In this document: positions 1-8,411 of the stretch, piece by piece | Position numbering within the stretch: position 1 is the stretch's first letter | How the letters are laid out: each line of letters starts with the position of its first letter | Position numbers and translations under genes: made by a program | Notes under the pieces: generated by a model | Databases searched by the model: none | Told to the model about the DNA's origin: nothing | The model's input: only the letters and a program-made list of their open reading frames with translations | DNA from: Pandoraea pneumonica | GTDB taxonomy: Bacteria > Pseudomonadota > Gammaproteobacteria > Burkholderiales > Burkholderiaceae | Reading direction: 5' to 3' | NCBI RefSeq assembly: GCF_902459645.1 | Contig: NZ_CABPSK010000001.1 | Coordinates: 1-64,000, forward strand | Length of the DNA: 64,000 nucleotides

Positions 1-76
1 GAGCGGTAGTTCAGTTGGTTAGAATACCGGCCTGTCACGCCGGGGGTCGCGGGTTCGAGCCCCGTCCGCTCCGCCA
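1..76 (+). tRNA. tRNA-Asp (GTC), first base cut off by the window edge
   Basis: The cloverleaf is readable: acceptor arm (minus G1) pairs with CCGCTCC near 64-72, the anticodon loop in CCTGTCACG gives anticodon GTC (Asp), the T arm GGGTTCGAGCCCC is standard, and an encoded CCA ends at 76. It is followed directly by a hairpin terminator, so this is the last gene of its transcript. Confidence 0.97.
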
Positions 77-83
77 AGTAAGA

Positions 84-117
84 AAGCCTGTTCAACGAAA
101 GTTGGACAGGCTTTTTT
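84..117 (+). terminator. Rho-independent terminator after tRNA-Asp
   Basis: AGCCTGTTCAAC, loop GAAA, GTTGGACAGGCT (one G-U pair), then a T run. It lies 7 bases past the tRNA 3' end and ends that transcript. Confidence 0.9.
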
Positions 118-252
118 CATTTCTGGACGCCATTTGGTGAATCTCTCGCTGCGTTTCCTCACTCTTTTGCAGCGTTAATTCTCGCTATCTCTGCTCAAAA
201 ATCCCCTTGCGGATGTTTCGCGTGATTTTTCGATATCACGCAATTCGCTCGC

Positions 253-289
253 ATTGCGACAGCGCCATGACAGGCGCTGCGCAATTTTT
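253..289 (+). terminator. Possible second plus-strand terminator in the tRNA-Asp/gudD gap
   Basis: ATTGCG-A-CAGCGCC, six-base loop, GGCGCTG-CGCAAT, then TTTT: a 13-bp stem with one bulged A. A second hairpin, GCGTGAT/ATCACGC, lies at 220-241. No plus-strand gene is visible between the first terminator and here, so it may be a backup terminator, end a small unrecognised RNA, or simply be the 3' structure of the convergent gudD transcript. Confidence 0.4.
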
Positions 290-304
290 CGGCAAACCTC
301 TCGT

Positions 305-1633
305 TTAGCGCACCAGACAAGGCCGCTTCGGATCGAATTTCCAGTCGGAAATCAGATACTGCATCGCCACGCTGTCGTCGCGCGCGCCCAATCCGTGTTC
401 GAGATATTGCGCGTGGGCGGCTTCCACGGCATCCATATCGAGCGTGACACCCAGCCCCGGAGTTGTCGGCACCTGCACCTTGCCATTCACGATTTGCAGC
501 GGTTTTTGCGTCAGATACTGACCGTCTTGCCAGATCCAATGCGTATCGATGGCCGTGATATTGCCGGGGGCAGCAGCAGCCACATGCGTGAACATCGCCA
601 ACGACACGTCGAAGTGATTGTTCGAATGCGAGCCCCACGTCAGCCCCCAGTCGTTACACATTTGCGCAACGCGTACCGAACCCTGCATCGTCCAGAAATG
701 CGGGTCGGCGAGCGGAATGTCGACCGACTGCAATTGAATCGCATGGCCCATCTGACGCCAGTCCGTCGCGATCATGTTGGTGGCTGTCGGCAGGCCGGTG
801 GCGCGCCGGAACTCGGTCATCACTTCGCGGCCCGAATAGCCGTTTTCTGCACCGCAGGGATCCTCTGCGTAGGCCAGCACATCGTGTTTGTCGCGGCACA
901 GGCGAACCGCTTCTGCGAGCGACCACGCGCCGTTCGGATCGAGCGTGACGCGCGCCTGCGGAAAGCGCTTGGCCAGTGCGGTGACCGCCTCGATTTCGGC
1001 GTCGCCCTCGAGTACGCCGCCTTTGAGCTTGAAGTCCTGAAAGCCATACCGCGCGTGTGCCGCTTCCGCCAGTCGAACCACAGCCTCGGGCGTCATCGCG
1101 ACTTCCGTGCGTACGCGCTCCCAATCGTCGCGCGCGTGGCGGTTGTCGTCGTAAGGCAGGTCCGTCGCATGACGATCGCCAATGAAGAAGAGATAGCCCA
1201 GCATCGCGACCTCGCTGCGTTGCTGACCTTCGCCAAGCAGCGCAGCGACCGGCACTTCCAGATGTTGGCCCAGCAGGTCGAGCAGCGCTGCTTCGAGCGC
1301 CGTGACGGCATGAATCGTCGTGCGCAGGTCGAAGGTTTGCAGGCCCCGGCCGCCGGCGTCGCGATCGGCAAACGCGCGGCGTGTCTGACCGAGAATCGCT
1401 TGCACGTTGGCGACGGATTGGCCGACGACATACGGGCGTGCATCCTCGAGGGTCTTGCGAATCGACTCGCCGCCGGGGACTTCACCAACGCCGGTGTGTC
1501 CGGCGCTGTCTTGCAAGATCACCAGATTGCGCGTGAAGAACGGGCCGTGGGCGCCGCTCAGATTCAGCAGCATGCTGTCGCGTCCGGCAACCGGAACGAC
1601 GCGCAACGCAGTAACGATGGGGGTACGGGGCAT
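305..1633 (-). CDS. gudD: Glucarate dehydratase (enolase superfamily)
   Basis: It converts D-glucarate to 5-keto-4-deoxy-D-glucarate, the first step of aldarate catabolism, in the cytoplasm. The 442 residues match the family length. Catalytic elements are visible: KLKGG with the two lysines at about 202 and 204, DPNG (Asp232, Asn234), AEDPCG (Glu257, metal ligand), Asn286, and His336 in GSHSNNH, each shifted by 3 from the E. coli enzyme. The ATG at 1633 begins [15 protein letters not shown]. No transporter or other aldarate gene adjoins it. Two GntR/FadR-type operator palindromes lie just upstream, so glucarate-responsive repression is inferred. Confidence 0.93.
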   Translation of the reverse strand: MPRTPIVTALRVVPVAGRDSMLLNLSGAHGPFFTRNLVILQDSAGHTGVGEVPGGESIRKTLEDARPYVVGQSVANVQAILGQTRRAFADRDAGGRGLQTFDLRTTIHAVTALEAALLDLLGQHLEVPVAALLGEGQQRSEVAMLGYLFFIGDRHATDLPYDDNRHARDDWERVRTEVAMTPEAVVRLAEAAHARYGFQDFKLKGGVLEGDAEIEAVTALAKRFPQARVTLDPNGAWSLAEAVRLCRDKHDVLAYAEDPCGAENGYSGREVMTEFRRATGLPTATNMIATDWRQMGHAIQLQSVDIPLADPHFWTMQGSVRVAQMCNDWGLTWGSHSNNHFDVSLAMFTHVAAAAPGNITAIDTHWIWQDGQYLTQKPLQIVNGKVQVPTTPGLGVTLDMDAVEAAHAQYLEHGLGARDDSVAMQYLISDWKFDPKRPCLVR

Positions 1634-1646
1634 GGCGAGTGAGACC

Positions 1647-1657
1647 TTGTCTGACGA
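1647..1657 (-). promoter_or_regulatory. GntR/FadR-type operator, proximal site
   Basis: TTGTCTGACGA fits the FadR-subfamily pattern TNGTNNNACNA exactly and has the same core as the distal site. It lies 13 bases upstream of the gudD start codon, well placed to block transcription. Confidence 0.55.
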
Positions 1658-1698
1658 AAGAATGGATGGGAGATACGGGGGAGATTCAACGCCGTTGT

Positions 1699-1715
1699 AT
1701 GTTGTCAGACAACAT
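1699..1715 (-). promoter_or_regulatory. GntR/FadR-type operator, distal perfect palindrome
   Basis: ATGTTGTCAGACAACAT is a perfect 8+1+8 palindrome whose core TTGTCAGACAA fits TNGTNNNACNA, the pattern bound by FadR-subfamily GntR repressors of sugar-acid genes. It abuts a minus-strand TAAAAT -10-like sequence. The cognate regulator gene is not in this window. Confidence 0.65.
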
Positions 1716-1997
1716 TTTATGGAAAGTTCTTTCGAATGCCTTTTCGGGTATACCCTTTTGCACGCGAAATTCGGCGTGTTCGCGGGCTACATCCTTTGAT
1801 TTGTAGCGCCACGTGGCGGGCCTGCGTCGTCATTTGCGAGGTGCGGCGAGCGGATGATTCCGTCTGCCCGTCATGTCGTTCACGACGAAATTGTTATCGT
1901 ACAACGTGATGTCGCGAGCGGCTGCCAAGTCCGCCGCCGTCAATGTTCAGTTCTGTCTCGGCGGGGCCCGGCAGCGGGCATTACGTTATCCGCTGGA

Positions 1998-2936
1998 TCA
2001 AGCGCTTTCTGCGGGCCGATGCATCGCATGCGGCCGGTTCATGAGCCAGTCGATGAACGTGGTCAGGCGGGCGTCGTCGTCGGTTCGATACAGGCAGTGA
2101 TAGGGCGGGCCTTCGAGGCGTACCGTGTCGTCGAAGAGGGCCACCAGCCGCCCACGGTCCAGATCGTCCTGAATGACTGCGCGTGGGGCGAGACAGATGC
2201 CATGACCGCTCGACGCGGCTCTTAGCACCAGCAGAAACTCATCGAAGATCGTTCCGCGCAGCGTTTCGCCCACGCTCACCTGAGCGCAGTGGAACCAGTA
2301 CTGCCAGCCTTGCGGAAGGCCTGCGTAGTGCAGCAATGGGGCGCGAAGCAGGTCCGCGGGAGTACGGACGTCAGCAAGCCCAGGATGGTCGGGCGCACAG
2401 ACGGCGACCGCTTCGCTGCGTAGCCACGGTTTCGACGTGAAGCCCTGTCGACGTAGCTCAGGTGTGTATCGGCGAATGACGACGTCGCTGGTTTCGTCGA
2501 TGTGCGCCACGTGCTGATCTGGCGTCGCGATGAGTTCGACATCGATGTCTGGATGATGCGTGCGGAAATCGGCGAGTTGCGGCAGCAGCCACGCATGGGT
2601 GAACGACGTGGACGCATTCACGCGAATCGGCAGGTGGGTGGTGCTGTCCAGCATCTGCTCGGTCGCTTCGGCAAGGCGGCCGAGGCAGGCGGTGACGTCG
2701 GTCCAGTAGTGGCGGCCACGCACCGTCAACCGCACTGAGCGACCATCGCGCTCAAATAATTTCTGACCGAGAAAAGACTCGAGAGCGCGAATTTGCTGGG
2801 CGACGGCACTTTGCGTGACGTTCAGCGCATCGGCGGCGAGCGTCAGGCTATTCAGACGCCCGGCGGCCTCGAAACTGCGCAGTGCGTTTAGGGGCGGAAG
2901 GCGGCGCATGTGGCGCGAGGGGCGCAGGGGGCGCAT
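1998..2936 (-). CDS. LysR-family transcriptional regulator (GcvA-like)
   Basis: An N-terminal winged helix-turn-helix (about residues 12-72: LNALRSFEAAGRLNSLTLAA, then VTQSAVAQQIRALESFLG) is followed by a periplasmic-binding-like effector domain; 312 residues is normal. The PPLNALRSFEAAGR opening is typical of the GcvA branch. The start at 2936 has AAGG upstream; the alternative Met10 has no ribosome binding site. It diverges from the lipoprotein gene at 3040, the usual LysR target geometry, though nothing shows that it controls that gene. Effector unknown. Confidence 0.9.
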   Translation of the reverse strand: MRPLRPSRHMRRLPPLNALRSFEAAGRLNSLTLAADALNVTQSAVAQQIRALESFLGQKLFERDGRSVRLTVRGRHYWTDVTACLGRLAEATEQMLDSTTHLPIRVNASTSFTHAWLLPQLADFRTHHPDIDVELIATPDQHVAHIDETSDVVIRRYTPELRRQGFTSKPWLRSEAVAVCAPDHPGLADVRTPADLLRAPLLHYAGLPQGWQYWFHCAQVSVGETLRGTIFDEFLLVLRAASSGHGICLAPRAVIQDDLDRGRLVALFDDTVRLEGPPYHCLYRTDDDARLTTFIDWLMNRPHAMHRPAESA

Positions 2937-3039
2937 GGCAAAACCTTGTAGAACGGCTAATGCGTTGGCAAGAAAATGTCATTTGTGGCGGGCAATGCGG
3001 GTTCCTATTATAGGGGCGCTCTCTCGTCCTCCTAAATGC

Positions 3040-3648
3040 ATGAATTCGATCAAACTACCGCAAATTTTTGTCCTGCCCGTGGTGGGTGTTGGGCTTCTCG
3101 TGGGACTCGCCGCGTGCGCCAGCCCACCGGCGAATGAAAGGGAGACGGGGAGCGGAGGCGACTTGGTGCGCTACAGTTCGCGGCAAGTCAGTGTCGACCT
3201 CACCGACGAGCAGCGAGAGACGCTGCGGCAATTGCGGGATCGACGTTTCGTCGGGAATGTTGGGAATGCCGGGACGCAGCAGGCGCGCATACTCGATGCC
3301 ATCTCCAAAACGCTCGCTCAGCAGGGTTATGCGCCGATCTCCGTCGATGCAGACACGGGCGTGGTCGAAGCCGAGCGCAATACGGTGCTGGTGCCCAAGT
3401 GGCGTCAGATCGCGCGGGGCGTTCTGAAGGCGCGTATCGGCGGGCTGCCGGGGCGGCCCGATCACGAGCGGATGGCGGCAATCATTACGGTGCGCACCGT
3501 CGATGGCAAACAAGAGTTGCTGGTGCGTGTGCGATTCGACCGCACAGTCTGGGACAGCAATGGCGATGCCCGGACGGAGACCGTGATTCAGAAGGACGTC
3601 TACGACGGATTTTTCGGGGCGCTGGAGGTGGCCGTGCGCGCAAATTAG
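3040..3648 (+). CDS. Putative lipoprotein, function unknown
   Basis: The 202-residue product starts MNSIKLPQIFVLP and has a signal peptide ending in the lipobox LAAC (Cys24), so it should be lipid-anchored in the envelope. The mature part has no motif I can name; it holds VDADTGVVEAERNTVLVPKWRQIARG followed by a beta-rich stretch ending in a possible helical C terminus. The open frame extends upstream to 2815, but the ATG at 3040 directly precedes the signal peptide and is the credible start. It diverges from the LysR gene. Confidence 0.75.
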   Translation: MNSIKLPQIFVLPVVGVGLLVGLAACASPPANERETGSGGDLVRYSSRQVSVDLTDEQRETLRQLRDRRFVGNVGNAGTQQARILDAISKTLAQQGYAPISVDADTGVVEAERNTVLVPKWRQIARGVLKARIGGLPGRPDHERMAAIITVRTVDGKQELLVRVRFDRTVWDSNGDARTETVIQKDVYDGFFGALEVAVRAN

Positions 3649-3688
3649 CCGAATGAGCCGAAAGAGCCGCGGCGTCCGGCAGTTTTCA

Positions 3689-5038
3689 CTACCCTTTGGC
3701 GCGCGCCACCCAGCGCAAATAGCCCAGCAGCCCGAACGCTGCGACGGCAAGGCTCGCGCTGTTGGCGAACCAGAAGCCCTTAGCGCCGTGCAGCCATACC
3801 GGCGAGAGGCCCCAGCTGTCGAAGCCCAGCACGTAACCACCGCCCAGCCCCACGCCCCACAACGAAATGGCGTAGATGACGGTCGGAATGACGGCGACTT
3901 TCCAAGCGCGCAACACGAAGACGGCGCTCACTTGCAGCGCGTCGAAGAGGTGATAGAACGCGACGAACGCCAGCAGCGGGGTGGCTACGGCGGCCACCAT
4001 CGGGTCCGTCGTATAGGCTTCGACGATCAGCGGGCGGCCGAGCCAGACGAGCGTAGCCAGACCTGCGCTGAGCATCGCGGCAAACGCGATGCCGTGCCGT
4101 CCGACGAGATGCGCGGCCTTGAAGTCGCGGGCGCCGATCGCTTGCGCGGTGAGCGTGGCCGTCGCAATGGCAATCGACATCGGTAGCATGTACACCAGCG
4201 CACCGAGGTTGGCCGCGATCTGATGCCCGGCGAGCGTGATGTCGCCCATGCGCGTGATGAAGATCGCCATGAACGAGAAGGCCGTCACTTCGATCAGATA
4301 GCTCAGCCCCATCGGTACGCCGAGTTTGAGCAGTGCGCGGATGGCGGTCCATTGCGGCCAGCAGAACTGCGAGAAGATGCCGAACTCGCGCAGCTTCGCG
4401 TGCCGCACCATGAGCGTGAGCCCCAGCGCGCACGAAACCCAGTTGATTGCTGTCGTCGCGATGGCGCAGCCGGTGCTGCCGAGCGGCGGAATGCCCAGAC
4501 TCTCCACGCCGTAGATCAGCGCGAGATTGAGCGGCACCTTCAGTGCCAGCCCGGTGAGCTGAATCGCCATGACGATGCGCGGCTGCGCGACGGCCGTCGA
4601 GAGCGACGAGTACACGCGAAACAGCAACGCTGCGGGCAAACCGAGCGCGAGCACTTGCAGATAGGCGCTCGCGCGCGCTTCCAGTTCGGGGTTCGCTTCC
4701 GACAAGCGCAGGATGAACTGCGGATGCGTGAGCAGCAGAAAGCCGGGGATCGCGAGAAAGAGGGCGAGCCAGATAGCTTGGCGCACTTCCTCGCCGATCG
4801 CCGACCGCTCGCCCGCGCCAAAGAGTTGCGCGGCGATCGGTGAAAGCGCGACGAGAATGCCCATCAAGCCGACGTACACGGTGATGTAGATCGAACCGCC
4901 GAGGGCGAGCGAGGCGAGATCGAAGGCCGACGCGCGCCCGACCATGGCCGTATCCATCACACCGAAGGCGATGACGGCGAGTTGCCCGATCAGCACCGGC
5001 CAGGCGAGGCTGGCGATGCGCTTGATGTCATGCCACAT
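3689..5038 (-). CDS. MATE-family multidrug efflux protein (NorM-like)
   Basis: An inner-membrane cation-coupled drug antiporter of 449 residues, the expected MATE length, with about twelve hydrophobic segments in two related halves. The N-terminal LAWPVLIGQLAVIAFGVMDTAMVGR is the classic opening, and SIYITVYVGLMGILVALSPIAAQLFGAG follows the usual TM2-TM3 pattern. It lies 12 bp downstream of the glycosyltransferase gene on the same strand and is probably cotranscribed with it. Substrate not predictable. Confidence 0.92.
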   Translation of the reverse strand: MWHDIKRIASLAWPVLIGQLAVIAFGVMDTAMVGRASAFDLASLALGGSIYITVYVGLMGILVALSPIAAQLFGAGERSAIGEEVRQAIWLALFLAIPGFLLLTHPQFILRLSEANPELEARASAYLQVLALGLPAALLFRVYSSLSTAVAQPRIVMAIQLTGLALKVPLNLALIYGVESLGIPPLGSTGCAIATTAINWVSCALGLTLMVRHAKLREFGIFSQFCWPQWTAIRALLKLGVPMGLSYLIEVTAFSFMAIFITRMGDITLAGHQIAANLGALVYMLPMSIAIATATLTAQAIGARDFKAAHLVGRHGIAFAAMLSAGLATLVWLGRPLIVEAYTTDPMVAAVATPLLAFVAFYHLFDALQVSAVFVLRAWKVAVIPTVIYAISLWGVGLGGGYVLGFDSWGLSPVWLHGAKGFWFANSASLAVAAFGLLGYLRWVARAKG

Positions 5039-5050
5039 GGCGGCGACCGA

Positions 5051-6781
5051 TCAACGCGGACGCGCCGAGCGGCGCCACGGACGTTCTTGCAAGACGTAAA
5101 GACGGAATCGCTCGTCGCGGTCGGCGGCGCGCCGACCTTCCCAGAGCTGACGCCACTCGTACGGGGCGAGCGAAAGCGGCTCGCTGTAGTCTTGCGAATC
5201 TTGGCGCAGCAGCACGTCGCAGTCGTCGTTTGCCGAGCCAAAACGCATCTTGCCGAAGTAAGCGAACGAGGCGAGCTGCGCATCGCCCACGCGTGCGGTG
5301 CGAATGCAGGTGTAGTCCGCGGGCAGGTGCGCGGCAATCTGTGCGGCCACGTCGCGATACGTGCGGCCGTAGTTCACCACCGGCAGCCAGAGCGTCATGA
5401 GCAGCACCCACATCAGGGTAGTACCGCCCGACGAGAGCACGACGCTGCGCCACATGACCTTCGGGCTGCGCGACACGCGCCACGCCACGAGTGCCACCCA
5501 TGCGCCAGTGACGGCCAGCGCGCTGATGAGCGTCACCCAACTGAATTCGGGATTGAAGCCGGGCACGAGGCGGCGCAGATTGCGCGCCGTCGATGCCGGA
5601 AAACCGGTGATGCCCGCCAGCCACACAATCCACACGAAGCACGCCAGCACGGTGAACGACAACACGGCAAACCAGTCGATCGCGTTCACCGTGCCGCGCT
5701 TGAGCGTTGGCAGGCCGAACGCGGCAATGATCGAAAGCGCGGGCAACGCGAGCATGAAGAGCTGGTTGCCCTGATGGGCTTGCAACACGATCAGCACCAG
5801 AATCGGCACGGCGAGCGCCAGCGGAATGGCGATGTGCGGTGCCCGGCGCATGCCGCGCCACGAATACAGCGACCACGCCGCCAACGGCCATGCCGGCCAC
5901 GCAAACAGCGCCAGATTCTTGGTGATGTAGCTCAGCGAGTCGAGTGTCGGGCCGCTGAATGCGTCGATCCCGATATGCGCCCACTCCCGCAGCCAGCGCT
6001 GCGCGCCATCGGCAAATTTAAGCGCGGCGAGCGGCCAGGCGCAGGCGATGATCACGGCGACGGGCGTCGACACGATCAACAGCATGCGCAGCGGCACAGC
6101 GCGGCAGAGTACGCCGACGGCGATGCCAGCCACCCACAGCGCAAGCGTCATGAGCGGCGACGACGCGAGCGCCATGCCGCCCAGTGCGAGGCCGAACCAC
6201 ACGGCACCCTGACGCGGCTTGTCGAGGCTGCGCACCAGGCCGTAGATCGCCATGGAGATGAGCGTCAGTTGTCCGACCGTGGCGGTGGTTTCGTGGCCGC
6301 GTTCGGCCAGACCGAAGCAGGCCAGCAAAATGAGCAGTGCGCCATCGGCGAGCGTGCGGCCGTAGTCGCGCGGTTCCGGTTCGCCGCCGAAGGCATATTT
6401 GAACGGTTGCACTTCCGGGCGGCGGCCCAGCAAATAGGTGCCGTACCAGATGAACGTGCAGGTTGCGTAGAAGCACAGGCCGGTGACGATGCGCGCGGCG
6501 TCCGGCGCGTCGAGCCACGAGAAGGTGCGAATCGCGAGAGCGCCCAGCCAGGACACCAGCGGGCCGTTATCGTAGATGGGCTTGCCGGCGATGTTAGGCA
6601 GCAGCCAGTCGGCCACTTGGCCGTGCGCCATTGTCCACATGATGCCGAACCCGGCAGCATCTTCGTTCTTCCACGGATCGCGACCGAACAACCCCGCCAG
6701 CACATAGATGACACAAATGGCAAAAAGCAGCGAGCGAGGAAGCGCGCTGGTAGCGGAGGCAGTGATGCGAACTCGTTTCAT
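5051..6781 (-). CDS. Glycosyltransferase family 39 (ArnT-like) membrane protein
   Basis: A polytopic membrane protein with about eleven to twelve hydrophobic segments and a soluble C-terminal tail. Near the N terminus, GRDPWKNEDAAGFGIMW followed by PIYDNGPLVSWLGA resembles the acidic first periplasmic loop and the YxxxPL segment of ArnT/PMT-type enzymes, which move sugars from polyprenyl phosphate to lipid or protein acceptors in the periplasm. The acceptor is unknown. I prefer the ATG at 6781 (MKRVRITAS); a GTG at 6805 is possible, and neither has a clear ribosome binding site. Likely cotranscribed with the MATE gene. Confidence 0.8.
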   Translation of the reverse strand: MKRVRITASATSALPRSLLFAICVIYVLAGLFGRDPWKNEDAAGFGIMWTMAHGQVADWLLPNIAGKPIYDNGPLVSWLGALAIRTFSWLDAPDAARIVTGLCFYATCTFIWYGTYLLGRRPEVQPFKYAFGGEPEPRDYGRTLADGALLILLACFGLAERGHETTATVGQLTLISMAIYGLVRSLDKPRQGAVWFGLALGGMALASSPLMTLALWVAGIAVGVLCRAVPLRMLLIVSTPVAVIIACAWPLAALKFADGAQRWLREWAHIGIDAFSGPTLDSLSYITKNLALFAWPAWPLAAWSLYSWRGMRRAPHIAIPLALAVPILVLIVLQAHQGNQLFMLALPALSIIAAFGLPTLKRGTVNAIDWFAVLSFTVLACFVWIVWLAGITGFPASTARNLRRLVPGFNPEFSWVTLISALAVTGAWVALVAWRVSRSPKVMWRSVVLSSGGTTLMWVLLMTLWLPVVNYGRTYRDVAAQIAAHLPADYTCIRTARVGDAQLASFAYFGKMRFGSANDDCDVLLRQDSQDYSEPLSLAPYEWRQLWEGRRAADRDERFRLYVLQERPWRRSARPR

Positions 6782-6925
6782 AGGCCGGACGACGTTACCG
6801 GCCACTAGGCCGGTTCGCGGAAAAACAGGGCGCGAGCCAGAGATGGCTCAGGAGAAAATACAGGGAAAACCAGAAAAGCCGACAGTATGACAGTAACCCG
6901 GGGCGTAACGCTGGGCACACCCAAC

Positions 6926-6953
6926 AAAAAGGGGCAGCCTGAGCTGCCCCTTT
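6926..6953 (-). terminator. Rho-independent terminator after rpmE2
   Basis: On the minus strand: GGGGCAG, loop CTCAGG, CTGCCCC, then TTTTT. It ends the rpmE2 transcript about 100 bases past the stop codon. Confidence 0.85.
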
Positions 6954-7052
6954 CCGATGCTTTCCAACGCTGGGGATTCAACCCCGAGATGTCGGCCCGT
7001 CGGACTTGCCGAGGGCGAGACTTCGCGTTGTGCGGCGCGTCGCCTGTAAAAC

Positions 7053-7319
7053 TTAGGCGACCTTGCCGCCGGCGCGGTTGCCGAACTTCTTCTTGAACTT
7101 GTCGACGCGGCCTTCGGCATCCATGATGCGCGTTTCGCCGGTGTAGAAGTTGTGCGATGCCGACGACGTATCCAGCTTCACGAGCGGGTAGGTCGTGCCA
7201 TCAACGTCGATCGTTTCCTTCGTCTGGATCGTCGAGCGGCTGATGAATTGGAAGTCGATGCCCGGGGTCATGTCCTTGAACACGACTTCGCGGTAATTCG
7301 GGTGAATGCCTTCTTTCAT
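7053..7319 (-). CDS. rpmE2: 50S ribosomal protein L31 type B
   Basis: Large-subunit protein of 88 residues starting [17 protein letters not shown], the type B L31 opening. It contains no cysteine, so it is the zinc-free paralogue rather than the CxxC zinc form. The start is fixed by homology and by AGGT eight bases upstream; the frame is open further upstream, but that part does not resemble L31. A terminator follows. In many bacteria the type B copy replaces the zinc form under zinc limitation; I see no convincing Zur site here, and it may be the only copy. Confidence 0.95.
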   Translation of the reverse strand: MKEGIHPNYREVVFKDMTPGIDFQFISRSTIQTKETIDVDGTTYPLVKLDTSSASHNFYTGETRIMDAEGRVDKFKKKFGNRAGGKVA

Positions 7320-7478
7320 GATGTACCTATGGTTAAGTCGGTAGCCAGTCTGCGCGGGGGACCTCCCCGCTAACGCCGTCGCGCACGTGTGAACGTCTGC
7401 GACTGAAAAGGCGTCAACCACTTTCCGGGTGAGCAAAACGCGCATTATGCCACGAGAATCGCGAATTTCGCAACGATT

Positions 7479-8333
7479 TCATGGGCTTGGGGCCACTGGC
7501 GGGGCCTTGGGTGGCGCGGTTTCACCGCCTGCTGTCTGCGTTGCGGCCGGATCCTGCAAAAAATACCGAGAAAACAACGTGTAAAGCGCCGGATATTCGT
7601 TGCGAAACGCAACTGGTGCGACGAAAAACGCTTCTGCGCAGATCGCAAAGAACTCCGATTCGTGCTCCGTGGCGTAGGGGTCCAGCAGCGATGTCGAGGC
7701 GAAGGCTTCCCAGCGGGTGTCGGGTACGTTCGACACGTGATGGCAGAAGTCTTCGTAAGCCGGATCGAAGACCTCGCACCACGCCTGTTCGGTCAGGTCG
7801 CCGTGCAAGCGCCGGATGAGCGGCGGCACGCCGTTGGCTTCACCGTTCTCCATATCGAGCTTATGGACGAACTCATGAATCACTACGTTGTAGGCGAGCA
7901 CGTCACTCGTTTGCACGTCTTGCCACGAAAGCATCACGGGGCCGCCGTCCCAGGCTTCGCCGCTGGCTTCCTGTGCCACGTCGTGCACGACACCGTCTTC
8001 GTCTTCCACCGTCTTGCGAATCAGAAACTCGCCCGGATACAGCACGATGCCTGTCCACCCGCGATAGAGCGCGGGCGGCAACTGGAGAATGGGCAGGCAG
8101 GCTTGCGCGGCCACCGACACCTGCATCGCTTGCGTGAGCGGTAGATCGTGTGCGGTGGAGAACTGTTTGCCGCCCAGAAAGTCGGTGGCCAATGCGCGCA
8201 GCTTGTCGAGATCGGCAGCGCTACGAGAGGCGAGAAAGGGCAGTGCATCGACGACTTCGCGCCACAGATCATCGTCGATGGCGGGGCTTGGCGCGTGCGA
8301 TGGCATGAAGCGTGAGAGCAGAGCTTTGAGCAT
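7479..8333 (-). CDS. mtfA: Zinc-dependent peptidase MtfA (Mlc titration factor A family, M90)
   Basis: Cytosolic metallopeptidase of 284 residues from MLKALLSRFMPSH. The zinc-binding motif HEFVHKLD is at about 153-160, with a downstream glutamate-rich ESEFFAICAEAFF that should supply the third ligand. In E. coli MtfA binds the repressor Mlc and has aminopeptidase activity; whether this homologue does the former is unknown. The frame is open to a GTG at 8402, but the ATG at 8333 matches the usual N terminus. The Pro/Ala-rich C-terminal tail is not conserved. Confidence 0.88.
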   Translation of the reverse strand: MLKALLSRFMPSHAPSPAIDDDLWREVVDALPFLASRSAADLDKLRALATDFLGGKQFSTAHDLPLTQAMQVSVAAQACLPILQLPPALYRGWTGIVLYPGEFLIRKTVEDEDGVVHDVAQEASGEAWDGGPVMLSWQDVQTSDVLAYNVVIHEFVHKLDMENGEANGVPPLIRRLHGDLTEQAWCEVFDPAYEDFCHHVSNVPDTRWEAFASTSLLDPYATEHESEFFAICAEAFFVAPVAFRNEYPALYTLFSRYFLQDPAATQTAGGETAPPKAPPVAPSP

Positions 8334-8411
8334 GACGGCCGAGGCAGCGAGAGCAGGAGCGCCGGTGCGCCCCGATGTCGTGGCGCGCCCTCCGGCGGGC
8401 ACGTCACGATT

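Larger units (their letters stand above)
1634..1997. other. gudD promoter region and gap to the LysR gene
   Basis: The half next to gudD holds two operator-like palindromes and, on the minus strand, a -10-like TAAAAT abutting the distal one. The far half (about 1905-1960, minus strand) has a short stop-terminated stretch whose translation contains ELNIDGG, like the C-terminal end of many short-chain dehydrogenases. No intact gene is visible. Confidence 0.5.

Noticed and set aside
254-1642. Plus-strand frame opposite gudD
   Set aside because: Glucarate dehydratase on the minus strand has all its catalytic residues.
4982-6808. Long open frame (about 600 codons) on the plus strand opposite the glycosyltransferase gene
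   Set aside because: Arg/His/Gln-rich translation without domains, typical of the antisense frame of GC-rich genes; the minus strand carries a clear membrane enzyme.
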